Origin: Fagopyrum homotropicum
Taxonomy: Eukaryota > Streptophyta > Magnoliopsida > Caryophyllales > Polygonaceae
Length of the DNA: 64,000 bases
Direction: 5' to 3'
Assembly: GCA_033239125.1 (NCBI GenBank)
Contig: BSWB01000005.1
Location: forward strand, 48,096,993-48,160,992
This document shows positions 20,961 through 33,148 of this stretch, piece by piece. The translations under genes and the position numbers were made by a program. The notes beneath the pieces were generated by a model that saw nothing but the letters and a program-made list of their open reading frames with translations, had not been told where the DNA came from and did not search any database. The stretch's first letter is position 1. The number at the start of each line of letters is the position of its first letter.

Positions 20961-22590
20961 TGATGACATGAATTATGTATCATTATACTCATGCATATTA
21001 CAGAAGATTATCTCAATTTACCTTGCATTTAGAGAGATTTTGTATGCCTTTTATGTTCTATTCAATTAATTGTCGGAAATAGAGGTCTACACGATTTTTT
21101 GATGAATTATAGGTAAATGGAGTGGAATTGGAAGCAAAAGCAAAGCAAGGAGTATCTAAGGATGTTAAGGAAGCTAAAGGAACCAGAAAGGGGTCATAAA
21201 GAGTTGAAGAATTGCAAAGGAAAAGCATAGAAAACGAGCCAAGAGTAGAGCACTTTCTGTTGAAGAAAATCGTGCCAATATGTACATAAATCGGACGATT
21301 TTCCCCTCAAGAATTCGAACGATTTTGTGCATAAATCGCCTGGGTCGATTTATTCTGTTTTTCGGCTAAATGGAAAGACGACACAAAGCCCAATTCTTTT
21401 GGGCTAGAAGAGAGTTTTGTCAAACAGCCCATTTGCAAGAAACTATAAAGGAAAACCCTACGAACGAAAACGAGGGGGCCGCAGCGGGAAATCTTTACAA
21501 GTTTGAGAGAATTCAAAGATTCTTGGAAGGAGATTGAAGGACTCTTTGCCGGGAAGCTAATCTTGATTCTAGTTGTGAGATTTCTTTGTCCATTGAAGTG
21601 CTTACTGTTTTTGAGCACGAATTTGAATTACTAAAGAGATACATTGATTTGTTTTGACAATCATTTACAGATTTGAAGGTTATTGAATTTTTATTCAAGA
21701 TTCGGTTTCTTTGCGATATTTCTCTCAATATTTAATTTGATTCGATTTTGAAAATGGTTGGCTAAAACCTTTGTGATTTTGGGGAGAATAGTTGATGATT
21801 AAGGCTTAGATGATGATATACTGAACTCATTCAAACATTAGGACCCTGAGAGTTTAGATTTAAGTTTTGCGACAACAGGAAAATCGGAATATTCTTGAGT
21901 AAATCGGCCGATTTTCTTATGAACAGCCCGATTTATTCCTGTGACGAACTTTAATTGAATCAATCTTTAACCAAAACTAATCCTTGCCTAAATCCCAACC
22001 TTGATTAACCTTTTCACCCTCTAATTGAATGTATGAAGACACTTCAACCCTGGTTATACATTTAATAGATTAAGATTTCAAGATTTGGGTAATAAAGAGA
22101 CTCAACATCCTTTATTAAGGTTTTAATTGTGATTGCTATTCTTTACTTTGGAGAGTCATATCTTGGAGTTTTAGATAGTTAGTTTGAACATAATTCTTGT
22201 CTTTAGATCTTTCTATATTGCAGCCTCAACAACCCTTATAGAGAGAACCTTTAGATTAGTCATATAGGTTTCGGAACTTCACCGTACGAATCCTACCTTT
22301 GAACAATTAATCTTGGCAATATAAACTCTGTCCTATATCTATAGAAGTGTCTTGAATCGAAAGCCGAAATCGGAAATTGAATCCTTGGAATCATTTCACT
22401 CTTATTTGATCACAAAAGCTTTTCACACTTTTTGCTAGATAATTGAAATCGAAATTATTCTCACCAAATCCCTGAGTTCGACTCTGGAATTATTACCTTA
22501 CTACAGTTGATCCGTACACTGCGGGTTCGCTTTGCTTTGAGTTCTAGATATAAATTTAAGACTTTGACGCACACACCTTTCGAGCGAACA
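20961..22590 (+). mobile_element. 3' LTR of element B (about 1630 bp)
   Basis: Starts TGATGACATG and ends GAGCGAACA (22590). Palindrome words upstream of the TATA box include AAATCGGACGATTT (21288-21301). TATAAAG lies at about 21444, the three-part module at 21881-21935, GGACCCTGAGAGTTT at 21841-21855, and CCGTACACTGCGGGTTCG near the end. Its 5' partner is not in the window. Confidence 0.87.
21881..21935. promoter_or_regulatory. Three-part palindrome module, LTR-B
   Basis: AAATCGG (21881-21887), AAATCGGCCGATTT (21901-21914), CCGATTTA (21928-21935). The architecture equals the LTR-A module, including CTTGAG in the first spacer and GAACAG in the second, but the palindromic word is different. 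Confidence 0.78.
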
Positions 22591-24087
22591 CGGGGCTTCC
22601 TTAGATTTTTATATGCGTTAATCTCCCTTCCAAAATTAGCATTTAAGCTAATTTTGTTTAGCTTTGGTTTTAGGTCCGGAAGTGCCCCGATAAAGGCCTA
22701 ACGAGTCCGAGTTTGACATCCGTCTTGACATCATGTGAGTATCTTCTTCCTCGATTTAGTTATGTTTAGTATTAGTATCATGCTAGGTCGGATTTAGCAT
22801 AACATAGAGTGAATACCAAATAGTGGTTATGGACCTTAGGTGAATGTTTGAGGATTGTGAAATGTTTCTAAAGCTTGAGGTGTTGATGTTATCTTGTGAG
22901 GCTTGTGAGGTTTGAAAAATGGTGTATATGGTTATTGAGATTATGGGCTAGAATATGCGTATCCTAGCATAGGGTTGGTACCGTTGAGATTGTTGACACT
23001 AGGCATGTATATCCTAGTATGTGTTATGGGTTATGATCCTACGAGATCATAGGGTCTAGAAGTCTAAGGACTTCTAGCTTGTGTTGAGTGTGATGTGAGG
23101 ATGAGAGATTCTAGGATGCGGTCCTAGAATGTAGTCAAATGATCTCACGTAGATCATTTGTGTAGAAGTCTTAGACTTCTTGAGTTGAGCGAGTTGTTGA
23201 TATAGTTATCTTCTTGTGAGCGGGTTGTGGACTTCTTCCCAAGGGAAACGAGAGTGTTGTGAATTGAGTGTGGCGATAAGGTAAGTCTCCGGACTTACTT
23301 AGCTCGTATTCCTTGTATTAGCATTGATGTGTGTTTGGTGGTGTGTGTTTATTCTTTATTGTTTATAACAACTAAACCGGAAATAGGACCACCGACCTTT
23401 ATACTATTTGGCCCAAGTGTATGATAACGGGCGGTGACATCACTGCCTAGCTCTTGCGTAGAGCTAGGAGGTTCTTGGCGACTAGCCCGTGTGGTTAGAC
23501 GGTCGGAGGCATCCACCGTTCCATGTGGTAAGTGGGGACCGAGGCGAGTTTCGGGAGATTCTCGTGTAACAAAAGAAGTTGACTTAGAACGGGATACGAC
23601 TTAATAATAAAAAGATAATAAACCGAACTTGTGTGATTTGGTGTACATTGTGTGTTATGTTGATTTACTTGTGTTTGTACCTTTCACCTTGATTCTAATG
23701 CTTCGAATATTAGCTAACGGTTTTATACCGATTGTTGTAGATTGTCTTGCAGGTTAGGCATGCTTCGAGAGATCCAGAAGGGTGGGCAGCCGGGGTCCGT
23801 ACATTTTAGGAAGGGTTTTGAGTTGGGGTTGTCTTGTGTTTTGGTCTTTCGGTTATTACGTTTCGTGTGTCGCTTGTTTGGCGCTTGGTTTAAATTGTAC
23901 CTCGGCTGAAGTTGTTGTTGCATTCTTTCAGGTTTCTTATCATTTGCATTAAAATTGATTTACGATTTTGCCTTTATTTGTGCCTTGTTGGAAAGGTCCG
24001 GTGAAATTGTTGTCAAGCTAAGGGTCAGGACCCATTGTGAGGTCCCAACCCGTAGCGCCCCGAGTCCCGCGGATTCGGGGTGTTACA
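22591..24087 (+). mobile_element. Fragment of a chromovirus-type LTR (family F)
   Basis: The 3' end is GGATTCGGGGTGTTACA (24071-24087), as in LTR-H and in the complement of the LTR-E start. Internal blocks (GGACCCATTGTGAGGTCC, a CAGCCGGGGTCCGTAC block, the AATTAGC...GCTAATTTT inverted repeat near 22637) match the complement of LTR-G and LTR-E. The 5' part is missing because LTR-B abuts it at 22590, consistent with element B having inserted into this LTR. Confidence 0.75.
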
Positions 24088-24261
24088 ACCTACCATTAAA
24101 TGAAAGTGGTAAAAAATAATGAGGTACATTTACTAAAACAAAACTAAAAAAAACCTATTTGGCCAAATTCTGTAAATCAAAATTGGATAGATTATGTAAA
24201 TCGGGTAATTTATTCCCTAAAAAATTAAGAGTATGTTTTGGAAGTTACATATATTACATTA
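24088..24261. other. AT-rich DNA of unknown origin
   Basis: No ORF and no match to the other elements in this window. It may be the flank of the F LTR or other target DNA. Confidence 0.4.
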
Positions 24262-24472
24262 GGAAGTATATCCCGGGAGCTCCGGTGGATATGATTGCCC
24301 CACTTCACCTTGAGTAGACGCCCCGAGTTTGGTCAAGCTAATGACCTTAAAGAAGCGCTTGGTGGGAGGCAACCCATTGGTAACGTTTTCCCTTTCTCGG
24401 TTTTGTTTTTGTTTTAGATTTTTCTGTTTTTGTGTGTGCTTTGTGTGCTTTGTATGTGTTAGAGTCTTGGTA
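24262..24472 (+). pseudogene. Remnant of an upstream family-C copy: integrase C-terminus and post-pol region
   Basis: Nearly the same as 31462-31672: last integrase codons (GAPVDMIAP), stop, then the post-pol motif (AAGCGCTT...TGGGAGGCAACCCA, about 24353-24377). It switches at about 24472 (CCATTT) directly into the middle of LTR-C, so the 3' noncoding region and the first ~640 bp of the LTR were deleted. Confidence 0.85.
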
Positions 24473-25635
24473 CCATTTAAACCTTCTTTTGGAAGGGTTG
24501 TGAGTCATTCTAATCTTATTTTCAGCTTGGTTTTGTTAGCTTCACTTTTGCATCTCTTTCTCTTCATTGTCTTGCAAATGGAAGCTATGATTTTATGCTT
24601 GATGATTTCGATTGTTATGGTGAATGTTGTAGGCTAAATAGATGCGATTCTAGGGTAAGGAAAGGATGGTTGTGGCTAGGACTATGATAGGATGGACTTA
24701 GATTTGCCCTTGGATGAGTCACTCACTTGAACGAAACCTCTGTTAGGGACCACGGTTTGTTCTTGCCAGTCCACGGCCGTGGACTTGGTAGAACAGGCCG
24801 TGATTCTCCCTGGTTCGATGGATCAAGTTTTAGATTGTTAGAATGTTGAAATCCTAGTGTTTGTTGAGATAAATCTACCCTAGGGTGACCTAGTGTTAGC
24901 AACTAAGTGTTAGAAGAGACCTACCCGGGTATTCTTACTCTTAGATTTCAAAGATGACAAATCCTAGGTAGTGGTGAGCCTCATAAGCCGCCATTGGACT
25001 AAGTGTGCTAGGATAGTTGTTTAGGACTAACCCTTTTGAGACTTACCCAGTGAGGATAAGTTAGATCCCTAGGCGACAATCCGGTTTGTGTAGAATTCCA
25101 TCCCTTAGGTTCTTAGAGACTTACCCGGTGATAAGACCTTAGGGACGGACTAGTGGACCATGAGACCTACCCGGTAATTGATCCCAATCTAGAAACACTC
25201 ACTCCTAACATATCATAGTTAATCCAAGGAATGATTAGATAGCTTGAATCCTATGCCATAACCGGAACTTCCAACCCCTAGAATCCGCTTTTCTCTCTTG
25301 ATCTCGTATCTCGTTTTAGCTTGTTTGTTTCTTTCGATTTGTTAGCTTAGTTGATTGTTTATTTCGCATGATTCGTGATCCTGATTGATCACCTAAAACC
25401 CACCAAAAACATTTCAGATTTTAATTTCTTTATTCCCTTTTCTTTTCTTAGGCTTAGATCTTCACTAAACTTAATCACTAATCGAATCAATCTCACCTTA
25501 GTCTTTATGTTGGACCTCGGAATACTATCCCTACTACAAACGTCCCGTACACTCTGGGTTCGCTAGGAGTTAGGAGAAATATAACGAGTTTACAAATTTA
25601 AAACCTATTGCGTATCACACACCCTGAGCGTAACA
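24473..25635 (+). mobile_element. 5' LTR of element C, truncated
   Basis: Matches 33831-34994 of the 3' LTR and ends GAGCGTAACA at 25635. The TATA region is missing through the deletion. The three-part module is at 24750-24804, and CCGTACACTCTGGGTTCG stands near the end. Confidence 0.88.
24750..24804. promoter_or_regulatory. Three-part palindrome module, LTR-C
   Basis: CCACGG (24750-24755), CCACGGCCGTGG (24771-24782), CCGTGAT (24798-24804). The same word as family A in an otherwise different LTR. The 3' LTR copy is at 34107-34161. Confidence 0.75.
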
Positions 25636-25641
25636 AGTTTT

Positions 25642-25661
25642 TGGCGCCGTTGCCGGGGACT
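25642..25661 (+). promoter_or_regulatory. Primer binding site of element C (tRNA-Asp type)
   Basis: TGGCGCCGTTGCCGGGGACT, 6 nt after the LTR end. This is the usual minus-strand primer site of Athila-like plant elements, attributed to tRNA-Asp from general knowledge. Confidence 0.85.
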
Positions 25662-25777
25662 AGATCTAGATTGAGTCGTTATTTGTGATTGTTTATAGTG
25701 TAGGTCTTTCTTGTTGCTTTTGATCTCTCTTTGGTGTGTGTCTTTGCTTTTCAGGACGTCTCTCACTCTTTAGGTGC

Positions 25778-27540
25778 ATGCGAAGATCTCGTGGAAAGGA
25801 TTTAGCTCCATTCGATCCCGAACCGGAGAAAACCCTTAGATCTAGATCCAAGAGTATTAAAAAGGGAAAAGAGATGGCTGGAAGAGATCTCCAAGATGAG
25901 TTGGATGAGGCTTTAGAGCAAATTAGGATAAGGGATGAAGCTTTGGAGAATGAAAGGAGACTTGCCAATGAGAGGCAAGAGGCAACTAGGAGGGAGATTG
26001 AGGAGATTAGGCAAGCTCTTGTGCAAAGAGAGCTTAACCGTCAACAACCTCCTCCACCTCCACCACAACCGCAACCGGCGGTTAATATTCGGGTTGTGCC
26101 CATTGCTATGGAAGAACCACAAACGTTAGGGCAACGTATGGATCCGGCACAAAGAGCACACCGTCCGGGTGTGAACTTAGGAGATCCCGCAGCCCATGAT
26201 TACGAGCTCCGCCCTCAAGTTCTACAAATGATCCGGCATAATCAATTTGGAGGGATGGAAGGAGAGTCTCCTCATCAACACTTGATGAACTATGAGATCT
26301 TGATGGAGACTCTTAGATCGCCTAGATTAGAGAGCAAAAACCATAAGCTTAGGGCTTTCTCCTTCTCTCTTAAGGATAAAGCCTTGGCTTGGTATCAATC
26401 TATTCCACAAGGGCGAGTTGGTACTTGGGAGGAGATGACAACCGAGTTTTTGACTAAGTTCTTCCCACCTTCCAAGACTACCGAATTAAGAGGGAAGATC
26501 AATGCCTTCGTGATGAAGGATAGAGAGAGTTTGTTCAAGTCTTGGGAGAGGTTCAAAGACCTTCTCCTAGATTGTCTACACCATGGTATACCAAAATTGA
26601 GCTATTGGAGATCTACTTCAAAGGACTTGATGAAGATAGCCAATTCAAGCTTCGATCTCTTTCCGGTGGGACTTTCATGGAGAAGCATGTAGATGAAGCT
26701 TGGGAGTTTGTAGAGAAACAAGCTCTAGTTATTGAGAAGTAGTCCCATAGGAAGAGTGAAGGGAGAATGGCGGGAGCATATGAGGTGAGTGAAGTCACCA
26801 TGAGCAATTTCAAGCTTGACGCCATCAACAACGAGCTAAAGTGTTTGAGGGAGTTGTGTGCCACAACTTTGAAGAACCAAGCAACCCCTCAAGTGCAAGT
26901 GCAAGCAAACTTGTCTTCCAAGGAGGAAGATGTAAACTACATGGGAAGGGGCAACTACAACAACTATCAAGGCCCAAGGAACTTCAACAATAACCGACAA
27001 TTCAACAATTACCGGCCCAACCATAACCATCCCGGGTTTTCCTATTCTAACCCGGATGGAGCCTTGAACCCTCCCGCTTCCACAAGCGCAGCTCCACCAC
27101 CAAAAGCTTCACAAGAACCTCCACCCGGATTTACTCAACCTCCAAAGGATAGAACCGAGATGATGTTTGAGCAATTGCTTGGAAGGTTGAGTGGTCTTGA
27201 GAGCACGGTGACTTCCATTTCCAAAGCTCAAAAGGTGTTGGAAGCACAAGTGTTCCAAAAGGCGGGTGAAGCCCATAGAGATCCGGGAAAGCTTCCCGGA
27301 AGGACCGAAGACAACCCAATAGGCCAAGTGTTGGCCATCACTACAAGGAGTGGGTTGAGCATGAAGGATCCTTTGCCCAAGGAAAATGCTAAGGGAAAGC
27401 AAGTAGTGGTAGAGGAAGAGATATTGCAAGAAGATGGAGGCAAGAGCAAGGATGTTGAGCCAACATATGTGGCACCGCCTCCATACAAACCACCACTACC
27501 GTTCCCACAATCACGAGCAAGAGCTCGCTTGGACAATCAC
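25778..27540 (+). pseudogene. gag: gag of element C, one frameshift and one stop
   Basis: Start at 25778 (MRRSRGK) is preferred over the upstream ATG at 25736 because the short leader then holds only the primer-site region, and family D has a decayed version of the same start. Order: basic N-terminus, glutamate-rich coiled coil (about residues 40-85), proline-rich linker, then the capsid-like retrotransposon gag domain (about 125-300; LKDKALAWYQSIP, WEEMTTEFLTKFFPP, ESLFKSWERFKDLL). After it comes an Asn/Tyr/Gly/Arg-rich segment (YMGRGNYNNYQGP, about 26940) where a zinc knuckle would normally stand; no CCHC motif is visible. One base is lost at about 26595, and TAG at 26740-26742 interrupts the second frame. 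Confidence 0.85.
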
Positions 27541-28360
27541 TTTGGTAAATTCCTTGAACTTATGCCTAAATTGCATATTAATATTCCGTTCATGGATGCT
27601 ATCTTAGGTATGCCGGCATATGGCAAGTTCTTGAAGGAGATACTCTCCAACAAAAGGAAGTTGGAGGAGTATGGGGAAATAAGAATGACAAAGAGGTCCT
27701 CGGAATTGATCCAAACAATGAAGGAGGAGATGCCTCCTAAGCTAAGAGATCCGGATTTCTTTTGTGTCCCAATTGGAGTGGGAGAAGTGAAGTATGAAAC
27801 CCTTTGTGATCTTGGGGCGAGTGTAAGAATCATACCACTTGCACTTTGCAACAAGGTTGGGCTAGGACAGCCAAAACCGGTCAAGATGACCCTCTACATG
27901 GCGGACCGTTCTATCACTCACCCGGTTGGGATCTTAGAAGACATTCCGGTGCAACTAGGAAAGTTCTATGTGCCGATTGATTTTGTTGTCTTGGATATCC
28001 CGGCGGACTATCCCGTTCCCATCATCTTAGGAAGACCTTTCCTAGCCACTTCCGGATGCCTATTGGATTGCAAGAATGGGGTTCTCTCCTTCAACATTGG
28101 AGAAGAGAACATCAAGTTCAAGTTGTCCACGATGATGAAGGGACCAACCCTCGATGAAGATGTATTCAACATAGTCGAGCAAGAGGAGTCTAGAGAAGTT
28201 GTGAGCTCGATCTTGATCAAGGACCCCTTGGAAAAGGGTCTTACCCTAAGTTTGATGGAGGAAGGTGTTGAGGAGGCTTGCAATGAAGAAATCAAGGCCT
28301 TGGAAGCACTAGAAAAGGAGACAAGAGTTGAATTTGAGGATCACGAAAGCATGCTGAACA
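27541..28360 (+). pseudogene. Aspartic protease domain of element C
   Basis: Processes the Gag-Pol polyprotein in intact relatives. The active-site block CDLGASV is at 27805-27825 with the catalytic Asp at 27808; the ILGRPFL block near 28025 is the usual C-terminal signature. The domain itself is uninterrupted but sits downstream of the gag lesions, so it cannot be made as part of a normal polyprotein. Confidence 0.82.
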
Positions 28361-28620
28361 CCTGTGAGTTCCACGGGCGTGGAATGTGTTCCACGGCCGT
28401 AGAACTCTCTAGAAAGCTCCAACGAGCAAGCTTGGAAACTTCCACGGCCGTGGATATGCCAGGAACTGTGGAGTTGGCCGTGGCTTCCCCAGAATCAGAC
28501 CTCATTGATGATCAAGCTTCAAGGAGCCTTGAAGGGTCTTCATTTGCCTTGGATTCATCTCAACCAATGTTATTTGGATCGTCTCCACTCGATAAAGGTC
28601 CTCCTAAACTTGAACTCAAA
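28361..28620 (+). other. Palindrome-bearing linker between protease and RT, element C
   Basis: Open in the pol frame. It contains CCACGGGCGTGG (28371-28382), CCACGGCCGTAG (28391-28402), CCACGGCCGTGG (28442-28453) and GGCCGTGG (about 28476-28483). The LTR word is therefore carried inside coding sequence; its translation (FHGRG, STAV) has no domain character. Confidence 0.7.
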
Positions 28621-30170
28621 CCCCTCCCCTCTCATTTGAAGTATGCTTTTCTTGGTGATAATTCTACATATCCGGTGATTGTGAATGCATGCTTGAATGA
28701 TGATGAACTTGCTAAGTTTTTGCATGAGCTAAGATTGCATAGGAAAGCCATTGGATATACTATTGATAATTTGGTTGGCATAAAACCTTCTTTGTGCATG
28801 CATAAGATAATGATGGAAGATAACCATAAACCCTCTATTGAACATCAAAGAAGATTGAATCCTATAATGAAAGAGGTAGTCAAGAAAGAGATCATTAAGT
28901 TGCTAGATGCAGGGATCATCTACCCTATTTCGGATAGTAAGTGGGTTAGTCCCATTCATGTAGTACCTAAGAAGGGTGGGATGACCGTAGTGACTAATGA
29001 GAACAATGAACTAATCCCAACTAGGACGGTTACGGGATGGAGGATGTGTATTGACTATAGGAAATTGAACATGGCCTCTAGGAAAGATCACTTCCCCCTC
29101 CCTTTCATTGACCAAATGCTAGAAAGGTTAGCTCAACACTCTCACTTTTGCTACCTAGATGGCTATAGTGGATTCTTCCAAATCCCTATCCACCCGATGA
29201 CCAAGAGAAAACCACATTCACATGTCCATGGGGAACTTTTGCTTATAGGAGAATGCCATTTGGGTTGTGTAATCCACCCGCCACATTCCAAAGGTGTATG
29301 ATGGCTATCTTTTCGGAATATATTGAAAACATCATGGAAGTGTTTATGGATGATTTTTCGGTTTGTGGTTCTTCCTTTGATAATTGCTTGGTTAACTTGT
29401 CATTAGTACTTAAGAGATGTGAGGAGACAAATCTTGTCTTGAATTGGGAAAAATTCCACTTCATGGTAAGTGAAGGTATTGTGTTAGGACACTTGGTGTC
29501 CAACCGTGGCATTGAGGTTGATAGGGACAAGATTGAAACAATAGAGAAATTGCCGCCACCTACCTCGGTGAAAGGGGTAAGGAGTTTCTTAGGGCATGCC
29601 GGTTTTTACCGGAGGTTTATTAAAGATTTCTCTAAAATTTCTAAGCCTCTCACTAACCTACTAATGAAAGATGTTGAGTTTGTTTTCTCCAAGGATTGCC
29701 TTGAGGCTTTTTGTAGGTTGAAGAACGCCTTGATCTCCGCACCTATCATGCAACCTCCGGATTGGAGTTTACCGTTTGAGATCATGTGTGATGCAAGTGA
29801 TGTAGCCATTGGGGCTGTTTTGGGGCAAAGGAAAGATGGGCGCACACATGCCATTTATTATGCTAGCAAGAGGCTAGATGATGCCCAACTCAATTATGCT
29901 ACCACCGAGAAGGAGTTGCTAGCGGTGGTGTATGCATTTGAGAAGTTCCGCTCATATCTTGTTGGAGCAAAGGTCATTGTTTATACGGATCATGCTGCGA
30001 TCCGGTACCTCCTTACAAAGAAGGATGCCAAGCCTAGGTTGATTCGGTGGATCCTTCTTCTTCAAGAGTTTGATTTGGAAATCCGGGACAAGAAGGGATC
30101 CGAGAACTCCGTGGTGGATCACCTTAGTAGACTCCCACCATTGGAGCTTGAAAGAGATGACATCCCAATT
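28621..30170 (+). pseudogene. Reverse transcriptase and RNase H of element C, one frameshift
   Basis: RT with GWRMCIDYRKLN (about 29034), FPLPFIDQMLERLA, YLDGYSGFFQIPIHP and the catalytic FMDDFSV (about 29346). One base is lost at about 29196, in the block corresponding to the BB intact motif HPNDQEKTTF, so the frame changes to the one that runs on to 31520. RNase H follows with LPFEIMCDASDVAIGAVLG (about 29772) and YTDHAAIRYLLTKKDAKPR (about 29982). Sequence is close to element B pol throughout but clearly a different family at DNA level. Confidence 0.88.
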
Positions 30171-31520
30171 GATGACTCACTCCGGGATGAGCAATTGCAA
30201 ATGGTGGAGGAGTGCTTGTTCCAAGTGCCTAGAGGAAGTGAGCCATGGTATACCGACATTGTGAACTATCTTGTGTGTGAGGAAGTGCCTCCCGGATTGA
30301 CATATGCCCAAAGAAAGAAGTTCTTCAAAGATGTGAGGCACTACTATTGGAGTGAACCACTTTTGTTCAAGAGAGGACTGGATGGAATGTTTAGAAGATG
30401 CATACCGGAGGATGAGGTGGAGAGTGTGATCCGCCATTGTCATTCCTTGCCATGTGGACGGCATGCTAGCTCACACAAGACATGTGCGAAAGTGTTGCAA
30501 TCAGACTTCTTTTGGCCAAGTTTGTTCAAGGATGTGCAAAGCTTTGTGGTAGCTTGTGATGCTTGCCAAAGGACGGGCAACATCTCAAGGAGGAATGAGA
30601 TGCCCTTGAACAACATACAAGAAGTGGAAATATTTGATGTGTGGGGTGTGGACTTCATGGGACCATTCCCTTCTTCATGTGGCAACCTCTACATCCTATT
30701 GGCGGTTGACTATGTTTCAAGATGGGTGGAGGCAATAGCTTCTCCTACAAATGATGCCAAGGTTGTGGTGCGGTTCTTCAACCGAGTGATCTTCCCTAGG
30801 TTTGGAACACCAAGGGTGATCATAAGTGATGGAGGGAAGCACTTCACCAATAGGAATTTTGGGGCACTTTTGGCTAAGTATGGGGTGACTCACAAGGTGG
30901 CAACACCTTACCATCCCCAAACTAGTGGCCAAGTGGAGATCTCCAACCGGGAGATAAAGGGAATTCTTTTGAAGACGGTCTCTAGGTCGAGAAAGGATTG
31001 GGCTATGAAGCTCGATGATGCCTTGTGGGCATATAGAACCGCCTTCAAGACACCGATTGGCACCACTCCTTACAAGTTAGTCTATGGCAAGTCTTGCCAC
31101 CTTCCGGTAGAGATGGAGCATAGAGGTTATTGGGCCATTAAGTGGCTAAATTTTGACCTCAAGGAGGCCGGTGAGAACAGATTGCTAGACATGAATGCTC
31201 TTGAAGAGATCCGGTTAGATGCTTATGAGAATGCCCGGATCTACAAGGAGAGGACCAAACGGTGGCATGACAAGCGCCTCATCCCGAAGGAATTGAGTGA
31301 AGGCGACCTTGTCCTTCTCTTCAACTCAAGGCTGTGGCTCTTCCCCGGAAAGCTAAAGTCAAGATGGACCGGGCCATATGTGGTGAAGAAGATCTTTCCC
31401 CATGGAGCAATTGAGATAGGAGGGGAACATTGTGATAACTTTAAGGTGAATGGGCACCGGTTGAAGAAGTATATCCTGGGAGCTCCGGTGGACATGATTG
31501 CCCCAATTCCACTTGAGTAG
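30171..31520 (+). pseudogene. Integrase of element C
   Basis: Zinc finger (HCHSLPCGRHASSHKTC...CDACQ, about 30435-30572), catalytic Asp in VDFMGP (about 30650), Asp in SDGGKHF (about 30825), Glu in QVEISNREIKG (about 30930), GPY module (RWTGPYVVKKIFPHGAIEI, about 31360) and stop 31518-31520. There is no chromodomain. The frame is continuous from about 29200 to the end. It would insert the cDNA; only the upstream lesions stop its production. Confidence 0.88.
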
Positions 31521-31545
31521 ACGCCCCCGAGTTTGGTCAAGCTAA

Positions 31546-31584
31546 TGACCTTAAAGAAGCGCTTGATGGGAGGCAACCCATTGG
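31546..31584 (+). promoter_or_regulatory. Post-pol conserved motif, element C
   Basis: GACCTTAAAGAAGCGCTT then ATGGG-AGGCAA-CCCAT, a small hairpin. It starts about 27 nt after the pol stop. Confidence 0.65.
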
Positions 31585-31923
31585 TACCGTTTTTCTCTTT
31601 TTCATTTTTGTTTTTGCTTTTGATTTTTCTGTTTTTGTGTGTTTTTTGTGCTTTGTGTGTGTGCTAGAATCTTGGTAGCATGGAAGCCTTGCATGGCATG
31701 TTAATAATGATGATGAACCCCTCATCAATTATGGGTGGAGCGAACGCGGAACTTGGACGGCTAGCGGCGCCTAGCGCGGGTCCCGACGCCTTGATGAACA
31801 CTTAGAGCTCTCTACCATTGTTGATAGGATCATTCACCATCAATCCACTTGAGAAATCCCAAATACCATAACAAACCATTTTTACATTGTGAGAACCTTC
31901 TTTCACTCTTCTTTACTTCATTT

Positions 31924-31960
31924 ACACATTGGGGACAATGTGTTTCTAAGTATGGGGTGG
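31924..31960 (+). promoter_or_regulatory. Internal hairpin plus AAGTATGGGG, element C
   Basis: Perfect stem ACACATTG-GGGA-CAATGTGT (31924-31943), then after 4 nt AAGTATGGGGTGGGG. Confidence 0.82.
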
Positions 31961-33148
31961 GGTTTGCATGATCCTTTGCATGATTAGCATCTAGTATAGT
32001 TTCATATTGTCACATATCTTGCATTGTATATACTCATTTCGAAAAATCCAAAAAATCAGAAAATTTAAAAACTTTTGTGCTTTCTAGGCTTGGATATGAC
32101 CCTAATGATGAATCTTGTCTTATGGATTGGCTATGGATGGCCTTATGTGTTAAATTGATGAATGCATATGTATACTTGAAGCACTTATCTTGAATCCCAT
32201 GAATGGATTGTGATCATGATATTTGCCTTGATTGGATTGAGTATTGAAAGTCGAAATTACATGCTAGTTCTTGCACATCATTTAGGAATGAATGAGGCAA
32301 TTCATCTTTCTCTACTTCTCATCTTGATCATGATCTTTGAGCACCTCAATTGATATAAATTGACCTCTTTTGACCCATCCGGGAATAGGAGCATGTTAGT
32401 GTGTTGATGTGTGTGAAAAGCAAGTGTGGGGTGAAGTTGTTGAAAAAAAAATGTCATGAATAAAATGCTGAAATTGTTGTGAAAGTGTAGACAAAAATAT
32501 AGGATTGGGGACGTTGGTTTAAATGACAAGTAACTCGGCACACTTCACATAATCGGGTGTTGGTGCCTTGCCAAAGTCAAATAAACCAATAGTCCTAACG
32601 AGCTTTGGTATGTGTGCCCGGTGTGGATGCACCACGAAAAATAGAAAAGCCCGAGGACGGCTAATCACCAAGGTTTCGGCTTTTGTACACCAATGCCATT
32701 GTCTCAAAAATAAGTGAAAGAAAAGGAAAAGATAGAAAATATGGAGAAAATATACACTTGTGGGAAGTTGATCGAGGACAAAATTGTGGAGTTAGTTCCA
32801 TTCCTGGATTAGCATCACATAGCCTAGAAAAACCCCCACCCAATCACAAAGTTTCTTGGCCTTTTATCTCACAAGCCCTTATGACCTATTTGCATGTGTG
32901 TAAGACTTAGTAATCTAGATTGGATATACTCTTGATCATCTTGACTTCCTCATTTTTACATTTTATGCATGCTCTCGAGTTAAGTACAATTGTCTTTCCA
33001 AGCCTTCACTTGTTTGATGCATGATTGCTTGTCCATTTCCATGAAACATCACTATGAAGGTGATCCATCTTTAGAAGCACAACTCCAAAAAGATTTTTCC
33101 ATTTTTCTGCATGCATAAATCATGTCATCTCTTAGTCTATAGTTGGGA

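Noticed and set aside
22591..24087. F LTR as the missing 3' LTR of element G
   Set aside because: Opposite orientation: F ends GGTGTTACA on the plus strand, whereas a 3' LTR of minus-strand G would read TGTAAC... on the plus strand.
24329..24637. 102-codon ORF across the C remnant and LTR-C
   Set aside because: Crosses the deletion join at 24472 and is made of two unrelated noncoding parts.
31755..31790. GC-rich inverted repeat CTAGCGGCGCCTAG as a second primer site
   Set aside because: Shares only GGCGCC with the primer site and lies in the 3' noncoding region far from an LTR end.
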